From the NCBI GenBank assembly GCA_903825895.1, contig CAIKCI010000032.1, forward strand, positions 33,725-97,724: a stretch of 64,000 nt of DNA. The letters run 5' to 3'. The stretch comes from an uncultured Actinomycetes bacterium. Its GTDB lineage: Bacteria; Actinomycetota; Acidimicrobiia; Acidimicrobiales; RAAP-2. The position numbers and the translations under genes are program-made. This document shows positions 25,180 to 33,408 of the stretch, in pieces; within the stretch, counting starts at the first letter, position 1; each line of letters begins with the position of its first letter. The notes under the pieces are model-generated. The model worked only from the letters and a program-made list of their open reading frames with translations. It searched no databases and was not told the origin of the DNA.

Positions 25180-25847
25180 AGACCTTCGTGAAGATATGTG
25201 GCATTACTAATGAAGCTGACGCCCTTCTCGCCGTTGGCCTGGGTGCTGACTCGGTAGGGCTTATTTTCGCTCCGTCGTCCCGCCAGGTATCACTGGCGAC
25301 TGCTGGCGATATTGTTCGTCGACTTCCTCCGGAAACACTCGTCGTAGGCGTCTTCAGGGACGAAGCACCCCTGCGTGTAGTTGAGATCGCCAACCAACTG
25401 GGATTTGGAGGCGTACAACTCCACGGCAATGAGTCCGTGGCCGACGTGCAGTACATCTCTGAACGGGTCCCGTTGGTAATCAAAGCATTGGCCGCTACGA
25501 GCGCAGGGATACCTCGCTTCGCTGAATCAGGGGCAGACCTCTTGTTGATTGATGGCCCAAACCCTGGGAGCGGTGAAGTTTTCGACTGGTCACTCGCCGA
25601 AGGCGTGGCGCACGCAGATCAGCTCATTGTCTCGGGGGGTCTCACGCCTCAAAATGTAGCGAGCGCATTGGGTCAGATCCACCCCTACGGTGTAGATGTG
25701 GCCACTGGCGTTGAGATGGCTCCCGGCGTGAAGGATCCTCGGAAGCTGAAAGCCTTTGTCGACGCAGTGCGAGACTATGACGAGGATCGGGAAGTCCCCG
25801 AGTACGGTGATGTGGACGATGGACCCTTTGATTGGAGTCGAAGTTGA
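25176..25847 (+). CDS. trpF: Phosphoribosylanthranilate isomerase
   Basis: Amadori rearrangement of PRA to CdRP. The 223-residue protein shows FVKICGITNEADALLA with the catalytic Cys, GLIFAPSSRQVS, GVQLHGNES, LLIDGPNPGSG with the catalytic Asp, and a C-terminal DVATGVEMAPGVKD. A C-terminal acidic extension of about 20 residues follows. Presence of a dedicated trpF is notable in an actinobacterial setting, where PriA often does this job. One base separates its stop from the trpB start. Confidence 0.93.
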   Translation: MKTFVKICGITNEADALLAVGLGADSVGLIFAPSSRQVSLATAGDIVRRLPPETLVVGVFRDEAPLRVVEIANQLGFGGVQLHGNESVADVQYISERVPLVIKALAATSAGIPRFAESGADLLLIDGPNPGSGEVFDWSLAEGVAHADQLIVSGGLTPQNVASALGQIHPYGVDVATGVEMAPGVKDPRKLKAFVDAVRDYDEDREVPEYGDVDDGPFDWSRS

Positions 25848-25848
25848 G

Positions 25849-27036
25849 ATGGTAGATAACGCTGAGATGATGATGGGGACTCCCGATGATGACGGCCGGT
25901 TTGGTTCTTTTGGTGGGCGCTTCGTTCCTGAACCCCTGATTCCTGCATGTTTGGAACTTGAAGCTGCGTTCAAGGACGCCTGGGGTGACCCCGTCTTCGT
26001 GGAGGAATATGAGTCGATCCTCCACGACTTTGGCGGGAGGCCAACACCCATCACTTTTTGCCGACGCTTGTCCGAGGACTTGGGTATCTCGCTCTATCTC
26101 AAACGAGAAGACCTTGCGCATACGGGATCCCACAAAATCAATAACGTGATTGGTCAAGCGTTGCTAACTCGACGCATGGGGAAGCACAAGATGATCGCCG
26201 AGACCGGCGCTGGTCAACACGGGGTTGCATCGGCGACCGCAGCTGCACTGTTGGGACTCGAGTGCACCGTTTACATGGGTGAGCTCGACACACAGCGCCA
26301 AGAGCTCAACGTCTTTCGAATGGAATTGTTGGGAGCAACGGTGGTTCCCGTAACCTCAGGAAGCAAGACGCTCAAGGACGCAGTCAATGAAGCCATGCGA
26401 ACCTGGGTGACCCAAGTTGACGACACGCATTACTGTCTCGGTTCAGTGATGGGGCCTCATCCGTTCCCTTGGATGGTTCGAGAATTTCAGCGTGTCATCG
26501 GCGACGAGGCTGCGCTGCAGTCAAAGGAGTTGGGTATCGGTACGCCCGATTACGTGGTTGCGTGCATTGGTGGAGGATCGAATGCGGCTGGAATGTTTGC
26601 CGGTTTTGCCGACAGTACTGCTCAGCTCATTGGGGTCGAAGCCTCCGGGGGCGCAGCGATCACCTCTGGATCTCCGGGCGTTCTTCATGGCATGCGATCC
26701 CAATTGATTCAGGACGATCAGGGTCAGATTAGCGAGGCCCACTCGATCTCAGCTGGGCTTGACTATCCAGGTATCGGCCCGGAACACGCTCACTTGGCGG
26801 ACATAGGCCGTGCACGCTATGAACAAGCAGGCGATGACGAAGTGCTCGAGGCCCTGCAACTTTTGGCCTCGCGAGAAGGAATCATTCCCGCTCTTGAACC
26901 AGCCCACGGATTAGCCTGGATTTTGCGAGAGGCTGGACGCGGCATTCCTAAGGGCTCGAGCGTCCTGTTGAATATGTCCGGACGTGGTGACAAAGATGTC
27001 GCGCAAGTTCTGTCGATCCTCAAGGGTCGACCGTAA
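25849..27036 (+). CDS. trpB: Tryptophan synthase beta subunit
   Basis: PLP enzyme joining indole to serine. The 395-residue protein shows GRFGSFGGRFVPEPLIPA, the PLP lysine in HTGSHKINNVIGQALL, AETGAGQHGVASATAAALLG, GSVMGPHPFPWMVREFQ, CIGGGSNAAGMF, and a C-terminal GRGDKDV. This is the TrpB1 type that works with TrpA. The ATG at 25849 is chosen by homology; a longer frame starts within trpF. trpA follows after 3 nt. Confidence 0.96.
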   Translation: MVDNAEMMMGTPDDDGRFGSFGGRFVPEPLIPACLELEAAFKDAWGDPVFVEEYESILHDFGGRPTPITFCRRLSEDLGISLYLKREDLAHTGSHKINNVIGQALLTRRMGKHKMIAETGAGQHGVASATAAALLGLECTVYMGELDTQRQELNVFRMELLGATVVPVTSGSKTLKDAVNEAMRTWVTQVDDTHYCLGSVMGPHPFPWMVREFQRVIGDEAALQSKELGIGTPDYVVACIGGGSNAAGMFAGFADSTAQLIGVEASGGAAITSGSPGVLHGMRSQLIQDDQGQISEAHSISAGLDYPGIGPEHAHLADIGRARYEQAGDDEVLEALQLLASREGIIPALEPAHGLAWILREAGRGIPKGSSVLLNMSGRGDKDVAQVLSILKGRP

Positions 27037-27039
27037 TCA

Positions 27040-27816
27040 ATGGGTATTTCACTCTCAGAGCGTTTTGATGCGCTTACCAAAGAGAAGAAGAAGCTTCTCA
27101 TCCCCTACATCATGGCGGGCATGGATGATTCATGGCTCGACATCGTGGAAGCAGTGATTGATGCTGGGGCTGATGCCGTCGAGATCGGACTTCCCTTTTC
27201 AGATCCCATTCTTGACGGAGAGACAATCCAAGAGGCCGGACTGCTCAGCCTGGCCAACGGCACGACGGCGTTTTCGGTGTTCGCTGAACTTGCCAAACGG
27301 TCGCTCCAAGTTCCCCTTGTCGTGATGACGTATTACAACATCGTGGCGCACAGCGGTCATGAACGTTTCGCTGGAGAAGCAGCTGCCGCTGGAATCACTG
27401 GTTCGATTGTGCCTGACCTCAGCCTTGAGGAAGTCGGCGATTGGCAAGATGTGGCCCGTTCTCACGGGATTGACTCGGTACTTCTCGTGGCTCCTTCAAC
27501 CCCGCACGAACGGACAAGGGAGATTTGTGCTCGCTCCAAGGGTTTTGTTTATGCAGTCGCTCGTATGGGGGTGACGGGAGAGCAGGGGGCACTAAGCGAT
27601 GATGTCCATGGGGTGGTCTCGAAAATTAGAGCCGTTCCTTCTCCACCAATCTGTGTCGGTATCGGCGTGTCGACCCCGGAGCAAGCATTCGACGTGTCCA
27701 GAGAAGCCGATGGTGTCATTGTTGGCTCTGCACTCGTTCGTAAAATCCTCGATGGGGAAGGTGCTCAAGGAGCACACGCTTTCGTCAGCTCGCTCAGAGA
27801 GGCGATTGATCGTTAG
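27040..27816 (+). CDS. trpA: Tryptophan synthase alpha subunit
   Basis: Cleaves indole-3-glycerol phosphate and channels indole to TrpB. The 258-residue barrel shows PYIMAGMDD, VEIGLPFSDPILDGETIQ with the catalytic Glu and Asp, SIVPDLSLEEVGDW, VAPSTPHERTREI, YAVARMGVTGEQG and CVGIGVSTPEQA. It ends the his-trp cluster and overlaps the converging fabF by 4 nt at the stop codons, leaving no room for a terminator between the two. Confidence 0.95.
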   Translation: MGISLSERFDALTKEKKKLLIPYIMAGMDDSWLDIVEAVIDAGADAVEIGLPFSDPILDGETIQEAGLLSLANGTTAFSVFAELAKRSLQVPLVVMTYYNIVAHSGHERFAGEAAAAGITGSIVPDLSLEEVGDWQDVARSHGIDSVLLVAPSTPHERTREICARSKGFVYAVARMGVTGEQGALSDDVHGVVSKIRAVPSPPICVGIGVSTPEQAFDVSREADGVIVGSALVRKILDGEGAQGAHAFVSSLREAIDR

Positions 27817-29018
27817 GCGCGTTTGCCGATGACGACACAGCCGTTGTGTCCGCCAAAGCCAAAAGAATTACTCAAAATAATTGGTTGCTCAAGTTTGCGA
27901 GCCTCGCCTTGAACAACATCGAGAGTGATGTCGGGGTCGAGAGTTTCGAGGCCAATGGTGGGCGGAATGAGTCCAGATTCAATGGTCAACACACTTGCCA
28001 CAGCTTCAATGGCACCTGCACCGCCCAGCGAATGGCCGGTGACTCCCTTTGCTGAGGTGACTGGAACTGTCCCTTGGCCGAAGAGGGCGGTGATGGCGAT
28101 GGCTTCAGCTTGATCGTTCAACGGCGTCGATGTCCCATGAGCATTGATATGGCCAACTTCTTCCTTTGTTATAGCGGCATCTTCCAATGCCAACTCCATG
28201 CACCTGCGTGCACCCGCGCCATCAGCGCGAGGAGCAGTGATGTGGAACGCGTCGGCGGTCGATGCCGCTCCGAGGATCTCGCCATAGATCTTTGCTCCTC
28301 GAGCCATTGCGTGGTCCATATCCTCAAGGACGAGCGCCCCTGCACCTTCCGAGAGGACAAAGCCATCGCGATTGACGTCAAAGGGCCGTGACACTCCGGA
28401 ACTTGAGAGTGCGGTCATGTTGCCGAACCCGGCATACGTCACCGGGTCCATCACCGACTCACCGCCCCCGCCAATCACGACATCAACTCTTCCGGTAGCA
28501 ACAAGTCGAGCAGCGGAAGCGAGGGAATGGGTCCCAGCAGCGCATGCTGTGGTGACGGTCTCTGCAGGACCCTGCCAACCAAGCCGCATGGCAATTTGAG
28601 CTGCCCCTGCATTGGGCATCATCATGGGAGCAAGAAAGGGTGTGACGCGATTCGCACCCTTTTCAACAAGCACCATCTGTTGAGCGGTGAGCGTGGTCAT
28701 TCCGCCGATACCCGTCCCAAAGATCACCCCGGCGCGCTCGACATCCACATCACGTTCGCTGAGGTTGGAGTCCTCGTAGGCTTCCATTGCTGCCGCAAAC
28801 GACACCTGAGCAAAGCGGTCAATTCGTCGAACCTCTTTGGGTCCGAAATAATCTTGCGGATCGAAGCCCGGGATCCTGCGGTCCTCGCTGAACGAACCGG
28901 ACATCAATCCGTCAAAGAGAGTTTGGGCTCCGATGCCACACGCAGAAACTGCTCCGATTCCAACAATGGCTACGCGTCGACCTCGAAGAGGTGTTCCGGC
29001 GTTGACGCCAATGATCAT
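27813..29018 (-). CDS. fabF: Beta-ketoacyl-ACP synthase II
   Basis: Condenses malonyl-ACP with acyl-ACP in fatty acid elongation. The 401-residue thiolase-fold enzyme has the catalytic Cys in VTTACAAGTHSLASAARL and the two His in INAHGTSTPLNDQAE and GVTGHSLGGAGAIEAVAS, with SNSFGFGGHNG at the C-terminus. The ATG at 29018 overlaps the acpP stop by one base. It is last in the run fabD-fabG-acpP-fabF; fabH is not present. Confidence 0.94.
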   Translation of the reverse strand: MIIGVNAGTPLRGRRVAIVGIGAVSACGIGAQTLFDGLMSGSFSEDRRIPGFDPQDYFGPKEVRRIDRFAQVSFAAAMEAYEDSNLSERDVDVERAGVIFGTGIGGMTTLTAQQMVLVEKGANRVTPFLAPMMMPNAGAAQIAMRLGWQGPAETVTTACAAGTHSLASAARLVATGRVDVVIGGGGESVMDPVTYAGFGNMTALSSSGVSRPFDVNRDGFVLSEGAGALVLEDMDHAMARGAKIYGEILGAASTADAFHITAPRADGAGARRCMELALEDAAITKEEVGHINAHGTSTPLNDQAEAIAITALFGQGTVPVTSAKGVTGHSLGGAGAIEAVASVLTIESGLIPPTIGLETLDPDITLDVVQGEARKLEQPIILSNSFGFGGHNGCVVIGKRA

Positions 29019-29257
29019 TAGAGCTTGGCGTTGACCAGGTCGAACGCTTGTCCGATGGTCTCAACACCTTCGAGCTCGTCTTCTTCAACGGTGATGTCGA
29101 ACGTCTCTTCTAGGGCCATCACGAGTTCTACCAGGTCAAGGCTGTCAGCATCTAAATCATCTGCGAAGCGAGCCTCTTTCACTACAGCTTCTGGACTGAC
29201 CTGCAGGACCTCTACCGCACAAGTCTTGAACTTCTCAAAGGCAGCGTCATCGCTCAC
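29018..29257 (-). CDS. acpP: Acyl carrier protein
   Basis: A 79-residue acidic helical protein with the phosphopantetheine attachment Ser in DLDADSLDLVELVMALEE. It carries growing acyl chains between the Fab enzymes. A GTG start is preceded by AAAGGAGT at proper spacing. Directly upstream lies a repeated CACTACG dyad that may control this gene and fabF. Length and charge pattern are standard. Confidence 0.95.
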   Translation of the reverse strand: MSDDAAFEKFKTCAVEVLQVSPEAVVKEARFADDLDADSLDLVELVMALEETFDITVEEDELEGVETIGQAFDLVNAKL

Positions 29258-29282
29258 CGGGACTCCTTTCGCTTGATGATCT

Positions 29283-29309
29283 CACTACGTACCGTAGTGG
29301 GCCACTACG
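29283..29309. promoter_or_regulatory. CACTACG inverted/direct repeat, candidate fatty-acid operator
   Basis: Three copies of one heptamer: CACTACG (29283-29289), its complement CGTAGTG (29293-29299) and CACTACG again (29303-29309). The first two form a perfect 7-bp dyad with a 3-nt centre. On the minus strand a TACGGT (-10-like) lies within it, 18 nt after TTGTGT. The site sits in the 64-nt gap between fabG and acpP, inside the fab run. It resembles operators of lipid regulators in spirit, but no regulator is identified. Confidence 0.45.
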
Positions 29310-29321
29310 GCCAGACACAAT

Positions 29322-30035
29322 CTACAGCCCCATCCCTAAGCCACCGTCGATGGCCAGGATGGCTCCGGTGATGTAGGAGGCTGTCGGTGACGCCAAAAAT
29401 ACAACAGCAGCCGCTACTTCTTCAGGGGTTCCAAGCCTGCCAGCGGGGACTTGGTCAGCGAGAAGGGCCAAGCGATCTTCCCCTAAGGCGGTTGTCATAT
29501 CGGTTTCGATCAGTCCGGGAGCGACCACATTGACCGTGATACCTCGAGAGGCAACCTCCCGCGCGACCGCACGCGCCATGCCGATGACCCCAGCTTTGGA
29601 AGCTGCGTAGTTCGCTTGGCCGGGAAGTCCCATCAAGGCGCCGATCGACGAGACCACGACGATGCGGCCACTGCGCTGTCGGATCATTCGTTTGAGGGAG
29701 CGGCGGACCACACGGAACGTGGATGTCAGGTTGACATCAATGACCTCGGCAAAATCCTCATCGCTCATGCGAACGCTCAATTGATCGCGAGTAATGCCAG
29801 CATTGGCAACGACCACATCAATCGAACCGGTTTCTTGTTCTATGGCGTCCATTGCAGCGAGAAGATCCTCAGGACTGCTGAGGTCGACCGAGCGGTGCTC
29901 TACGCCGGATGCTGCGTCACCGGGCGTACGCGAGAGCCCGAAGACTCGATCTCCCTGGAGGACAAACGCTTCGGCGCAGGCTGCTCCGATTCCCCTACTT
30001 GCCCCTGTGACGATGACCGTTCGTTGTTCAGTCAT
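29322..30035 (-). CDS. fabG: 3-oxoacyl-ACP reductase
   Basis: NADPH-dependent reduction of beta-ketoacyl-ACP. The 237-residue short-chain dehydrogenase shows VIVTGASRGIGAACAEAF, NAGITRD, the catalytic Ser in VVSSIGALMG and the Tyr-Lys pair in YAASKAGVIG, and C-terminal YITGAILAIDGGLGMGL. Position between fabD and acpP makes the FabG role likely among the many SDR proteins. The ATG overlaps the fabD stop (ATGA). Confidence 0.93.
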   Translation of the reverse strand: MTEQRTVIVTGASRGIGAACAEAFVLQGDRVFGLSRTPGDAASGVEHRSVDLSSPEDLLAAMDAIEQETGSIDVVVANAGITRDQLSVRMSDEDFAEVIDVNLTSTFRVVRRSLKRMIRQRSGRIVVVSSIGALMGLPGQANYAASKAGVIGMARAVAREVASRGITVNVVAPGLIETDMTTALGEDRLALLADQVPAGRLGTPEEVAAAVVFLASPTASYITGAILAIDGGLGMGL

Positions 30036-30934
30036 GTTGCATCCCCTCGATAGTCCAGTACATCTTGCGGCGTAGAAATTGCTGTAAGCGTCGCGTCGGC
30101 CCTCATCCTCTTCACCAGTCCAATCAGTACTGAGCCGGGACCCAATTCCACGAATTCATGGGGTCCCTCCGGCAAACGTTCGATGGATTCTTGATAGCGC
30201 ACAGCGCCGGTGAGTTGAGCCAAGAGGAGCACTCGCCAGAGGTCGCCCCCTTCTTGAGATGTTGCATTGATGTTCGCAACGACGGGGATGTGCCCGTCGA
30301 GGAAGATCGTGTCATTGAGCGCTTCTTCCAAAGCGTCCTGCGCTGGGGCCATCAGCGGTGAATGGAATGCTCCACCCACATCGAGGGGGAGCACCTTTCG
30401 CAATCCAAACTCCTTGGCCCCGAGGCGCAAGGCGTTGAGTTCTTCGCTGGATCCTGCGATCACGCTCTGGCCGGGAGCGTTTTGATTGGCGATAACCAGG
30501 GTGGTGAACTTCTCGAGGACTCCTTGGAGCACTTCTGGATCTGCCCCGAGAACGGCCACCATAGAGCCAGGGTTTTGTCGTGAGGCTTGCTCCATTGCTT
30601 GTCCTCGCTGCAGGACGAGACGTGTTGCTGACTCCAGGTCGAGAATCCCAGCGAAGGTCAAGGCGCTGTACTCTCCAAGGCTGTGGCCAATAGCGAGGTC
30701 AACACCACTGAGGGCAATCGCATCGGCGGCCACCATGCTGATGGCAAAGGTGGCGAGCTGAGCATTGTCGGTGCGGACAAGCTCAGGTCCGTCAGCCACC
30801 TCAACGAGATGGCGAACATTGATTCCCGAGATTTCTCCGATCTGATCGAATAGTTGGCCCGAAGGGTGATCTTTCCATGCAAGTCCCATACCCGGCTTGA
30901 TCGCGCCTTGGCCTGGAAACAACGCTATTCGCAT
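30032..30934 (-). CDS. fabD: Malonyl-CoA:ACP transacylase
   Basis: Loads malonate onto ACP. The 300-residue protein shows the start IALFPGQGAIKPGMG, the nucleophile in AIGHSLGEYSAL, and the catalytic His region GAFHSPLMAPAQ. The ATG at 30934 is preceded by GGAGAAGGAA as a ribosome-binding site, so the longer frame to 30985 is not used. It is the first gene of fabD-fabG-acpP-fabF and diverges from a nitrilase-family gene. Confidence 0.95.
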   Translation of the reverse strand: MRIALFPGQGAIKPGMGLAWKDHPSGQLFDQIGEISGINVRHLVEVADGPELVRTDNAQLATFAISMVAADAIALSGVDLAIGHSLGEYSALTFAGILDLESATRLVLQRGQAMEQASRQNPGSMVAVLGADPEVLQGVLEKFTTLVIANQNAPGQSVIAGSSEELNALRLGAKEFGLRKVLPLDVGGAFHSPLMAPAQDALEEALNDTIFLDGHIPVVANINATSQEGGDLWRVLLLAQLTGAVRYQESIERLPEGPHEFVELGPGSVLIGLVKRMRADATLTAISTPQDVLDYRGDAT

Positions 30935-30998
30935 GAGTGATTCCTTCTCCTCTGTTTTGCCCACAAGTCTCGCATGACCCATCACGGCGTGGTGCCGA

Positions 30999-31013
30999 TA
31001 GCCTCAGGTTATG
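30999..31013 (+). promoter_or_regulatory. Leaderless-type promoter of the nitrilase-family gene
   Basis: TAGCCT at 30999-31004, 6 nt, then the ATG at 31011. No Shine-Dalgarno is present. Confidence 0.5.
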
Positions 31014-31799
31014 CGGGTCAGCGCTATCCAAGTGGCATCAACGCACGACGTTGAGGAAAACAGACAGTCCTTGAGGTCATGGGTTGAGCGGGCCGCTCAG
31101 GAGGGGAGCGAGTTGATCGTGCTGCCCGAAGCGTCGCAGCGACGTTTTGGTACTGGCGGCGAACCTTTGATCAGTGATGCTGAATCAATAGAAGGCCCCT
31201 ACGTATCGACCATGATCGCCTTGAGTCGCCAGTTCAACGTCACGATCTCTTCGGGAATCTTCGAGATATCGCACGAGAAGGGGAAGGCATTTAATACGAC
31301 CGTGCTGACTGAACCGTCTGGATCGGTTGCCTCGTATCGAAAAATCCACCTCTATGACGCATTTGGCTTTGAAGAGTCAGCAGGCGTAGTGAGCGGGCCA
31401 GTCGACGACTCCAATCTGCTCGTTCGGTCACGAGGGGGTCTGCGAGTTGGCGTGATGACCTGTTTCGATCTTCGCTTTCCAGAAATGGCCGGAGCACTCT
31501 TACGGCGTGGTGCAACTGCGATAGCAATCGGCGCCGCTTGGGTCGAAGGTCCACTCAAAGATGAGCAGTGGATGACCTTGCTTCGAGCACGAGCAGTGGA
31601 GACCACTTCGTTTGTCATCGCCGCCGCACAGCCCGGTCCGAACTATTGCGGACGAAGTTGCATTGTGCACCCAAACGGAACCGTGCTGGCCCAGGCGGAT
31701 AAAAGTGGATCTTGCATGATTACGGCTGATCTCAATGATGACGAACTCCAGGAGGTTCGCCTCCGCATGCCAGTTGAACAGGGACGGCGGCTGCGATGA
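31011..31799 (+). CDS. Carbon-nitrogen hydrolase (nitrilase superfamily)
   Basis: A 262-residue amidase-type enzyme with the Glu-Lys-Cys triad: Glu in ELIVLPEAS, Lys in SYRKIHLYDAFG, and Cys in GVMTCFDLRFPEMA. Members hydrolyse small amides such as deaminated glutathione or omega-amides; the exact substrate is not evident. The HLYDAFGF segment resembles the Nit1/Nit2-like branch. It stands alone between the fab run and a tRNA on the other strand. ATG fits the leaderless pattern. Confidence 0.85.
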   Translation: MRVSAIQVASTHDVEENRQSLRSWVERAAQEGSELIVLPEASQRRFGTGGEPLISDAESIEGPYVSTMIALSRQFNVTISSGIFEISHEKGKAFNTTVLTEPSGSVASYRKIHLYDAFGFEESAGVVSGPVDDSNLLVRSRGGLRVGVMTCFDLRFPEMAGALLRRGATAIAIGAAWVEGPLKDEQWMTLLRARAVETTSFVIAAAQPGPNYCGRSCIVHPNGTVLAQADKSGSCMITADLNDDELQEVRLRMPVEQGRRLR

Positions 31800-31815
31800 C
31801 CTCCTATGAGGAAAG

Positions 31816-31902
31816 TGGTGCCCGGAGCGGGACTCGAACCCGCACGCCACTAAGGACAGAGACGTTTGAGGCCTCCGCGTCTGCCAATTCCGCCATCCGG
31901 GC
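31816..31902 (-). tRNA. tRNA-Leu (anticodon CAA)
   Basis: An 87-nt class II tRNA with the 3' CCA encoded. On the minus strand the acceptor arm GCCCGGA pairs with TCCGGGC, the anticodon stem is GAGGC/GTCTC with loop CTCAAAC (anticodon CAA, reading UUG), a long variable arm follows, and the T arm is GCGGG-TTCGAGT-CCCGC. A -10-like TAGCAT lies 9 nt upstream (31912-31917), overlapping the first codons of the divergent menC. Confidence 0.95.
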
Positions 31903-31911
31903 AGTGCACCC

Positions 31912-33075
31912 ATGCTACCGGTAACGCTGCAGGGGGTTGGTTCCCTTGAGGCGATCGAACTGTGGGAGTCGTCGGCTCGTCTGCGCCATCCCATAAAAGC
32001 GGCACATGGAACCCACGACCACAGAACGATTCTCTATCTGCGACTCATGACCTCGGAGGGTGAAGGGTGGGGCGAAGTCGCTGCACTCGACAACCCAAGT
32101 GACGGCGACCCTTCCCTCGGTGAAGTCCGACAGCATCTCGAATCATTCTGGATTCCGAGAATGATTGCCGCTGCTCGACAGCGAGACGATGGTGGGCTCG
32201 GAAGCCACGAGATAGCGATGCTCTCGCCGGGATCGGTCACGGATCGATTCTGCTCGTCTGCACTTGAGATGGCTCTCCTTGACGCTGAACTACGCCGTCA
32301 TTCCCTCAGTATGGCGCAATGGCTTCACAGCGACCACAAAGCGCTTCCCTTCGGGATGGCCCTTGGGATCCCCGGAGCAGAGAGCATCGAAGACCTAAGC
32401 GCTCGCGCACTGTTGGGATCCGAAGCAGGAGCGAGCCGCGTGCGTGCCAAAATTGATCCTTCGTGCGCCGTTAGGTATCTGACGTCGCTGCGCGGTGCGT
32501 TGGGATCACTCGACCTCCACGCTGACGCCAACGGAAGTTACGGCCTGCTGGCCAGCGATCAGGTGGTGGCTGAACTGACCGAGCTTGACGGACTCGATCT
32601 GCGTTGTATCGAGCAACCGCTCAGCACCAATGATCTGACCACCTACGCCCAACTCACAGCATCCGTGGCGACGCCGATTTGCCTCGACGAAGGCCTTGAT
32701 TCGCCACAGAAGATGTCCCTGGCCCTTCGCTATGAAGCGGCCTCCGTGTTCTGCGTCAAGCCATCGCGATTGGGTGGGCTGCGCTCGGCTTTGGCTGTTT
32801 TAGGCCAAGCGCACGATGCGAACATGACCTGTTTCATTGGTGGCATGTTTGAGTCTGGCTTGGCCAGGGCAAGCCTCGGTGTTCTCGCAGGGCACCCAGC
32901 TTGTTCTTTCGTGAGCGATATTGCCGCCCCTTCGACCTACTTTGCCCAGGATCCCTGTGAGCTTGGGGGACCCGTAAAGGCGCTCCAGGAACTCTGGAAC
33001 CACAGTGGAGTTGGACCATGGCCACTTGAGAAATCACGGTCTCTCGTGGGTACTTTTCTTCGCTCCTCCTTGTGA
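31912..33075 (+). CDS. menC: o-Succinylbenzoate synthase (enolase superfamily), probable
   Basis: Dehydrates SHCHC to o-succinylbenzoate in menaquinone synthesis. The 387-residue protein has the enolase-superfamily layout: capping domain, then a barrel with RVRAKIDP (catalytic Lys), DLHADANGSYG (metal Asp), CIEQPL (Glu), ICLDEGLDS (Asp-Glu), and FCVKPSRLGGL (second Lys), closing with FIGGMFESGLARASLG. The set of motifs fits MenC better than dipeptide epimerases, and menF and menG are in the same window. The ATG at 31912 overlaps the tRNA promoter; the first 10 residues are poorly supported, so the start may lie later. Confidence 0.75.
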   Translation: MLPVTLQGVGSLEAIELWESSARLRHPIKAAHGTHDHRTILYLRLMTSEGEGWGEVAALDNPSDGDPSLGEVRQHLESFWIPRMIAAARQRDDGGLGSHEIAMLSPGSVTDRFCSSALEMALLDAELRRHSLSMAQWLHSDHKALPFGMALGIPGAESIEDLSARALLGSEAGASRVRAKIDPSCAVRYLTSLRGALGSLDLHADANGSYGLLASDQVVAELTELDGLDLRCIEQPLSTNDLTTYAQLTASVATPICLDEGLDSPQKMSLALRYEAASVFCVKPSRLGGLRSALAVLGQAHDANMTCFIGGMFESGLARASLGVLAGHPACSFVSDIAAPSTYFAQDPCELGGPVKALQELWNHSGVGPWPLEKSRSLVGTFLRSSL

Positions 33076-33098
33076 GAGTACACGGCTCGCTCACACTC

Positions 33099-33114
33099 TA
33101 GGATGTCCAACGTG
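33099..33114 (+). promoter_or_regulatory. Leaderless-type promoter of the coiled-coil gene
   Basis: TAGGAT at 33099-33104, 7 nt, then GTG at 33112. This favours GTG 33112 over the in-frame ATG at 33103, which lies within the hexamer. Confidence 0.45.
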
Positions 33115-33408
33115 CGACAAGCATCGGTGCGGCGAAAACTCCAGGAGTTCCAGGATCGAATCGTGGCACTGCGCGAGGAGATTTCCGTCTTAAGCGAACA
33201 GATAGAAGTCCTCGATGAAGAGGTCGAGGATCTACGTATTCGGGCCATGGTCAGCGAGACGCCGATCTCAATTCGTGAACACGCCGAAGCTTCTCGGCAC
33301 GTAGAGCTGGCACACCGGGCGCAAGAGCGAGCGGTGGAGCAGGTTGCACTTCTCGAGATTGAGCGCAATATTTTGCTGGACGAGATCGTTGTAGAGGTTG
33401 TCTCATGA
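33112..33408 (+). CDS. Coiled-coil protein of unknown function
   Basis: A 98-residue, highly charged protein predicted to be almost entirely helical, with heptad-like stretches such as EEISVLSEQIEVLDEEVEDL and a second one near the C-terminus (HRAQERAVEQVALLEIERN). No domain was recognised. Its stop overlaps the ATG of the response-regulator gene (ATGA), so the two are probably made together, and polA follows. A role as adaptor or partner of the regulator is only suggested by this coupling. Confidence 0.65.
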   Translation: MRQASVRRKLQEFQDRIVALREEISVLSEQIEVLDEEVEDLRIRAMVSETPISIREHAEASRHVELAHRAQERAVEQVALLEIERNILLDEIVVEVVS

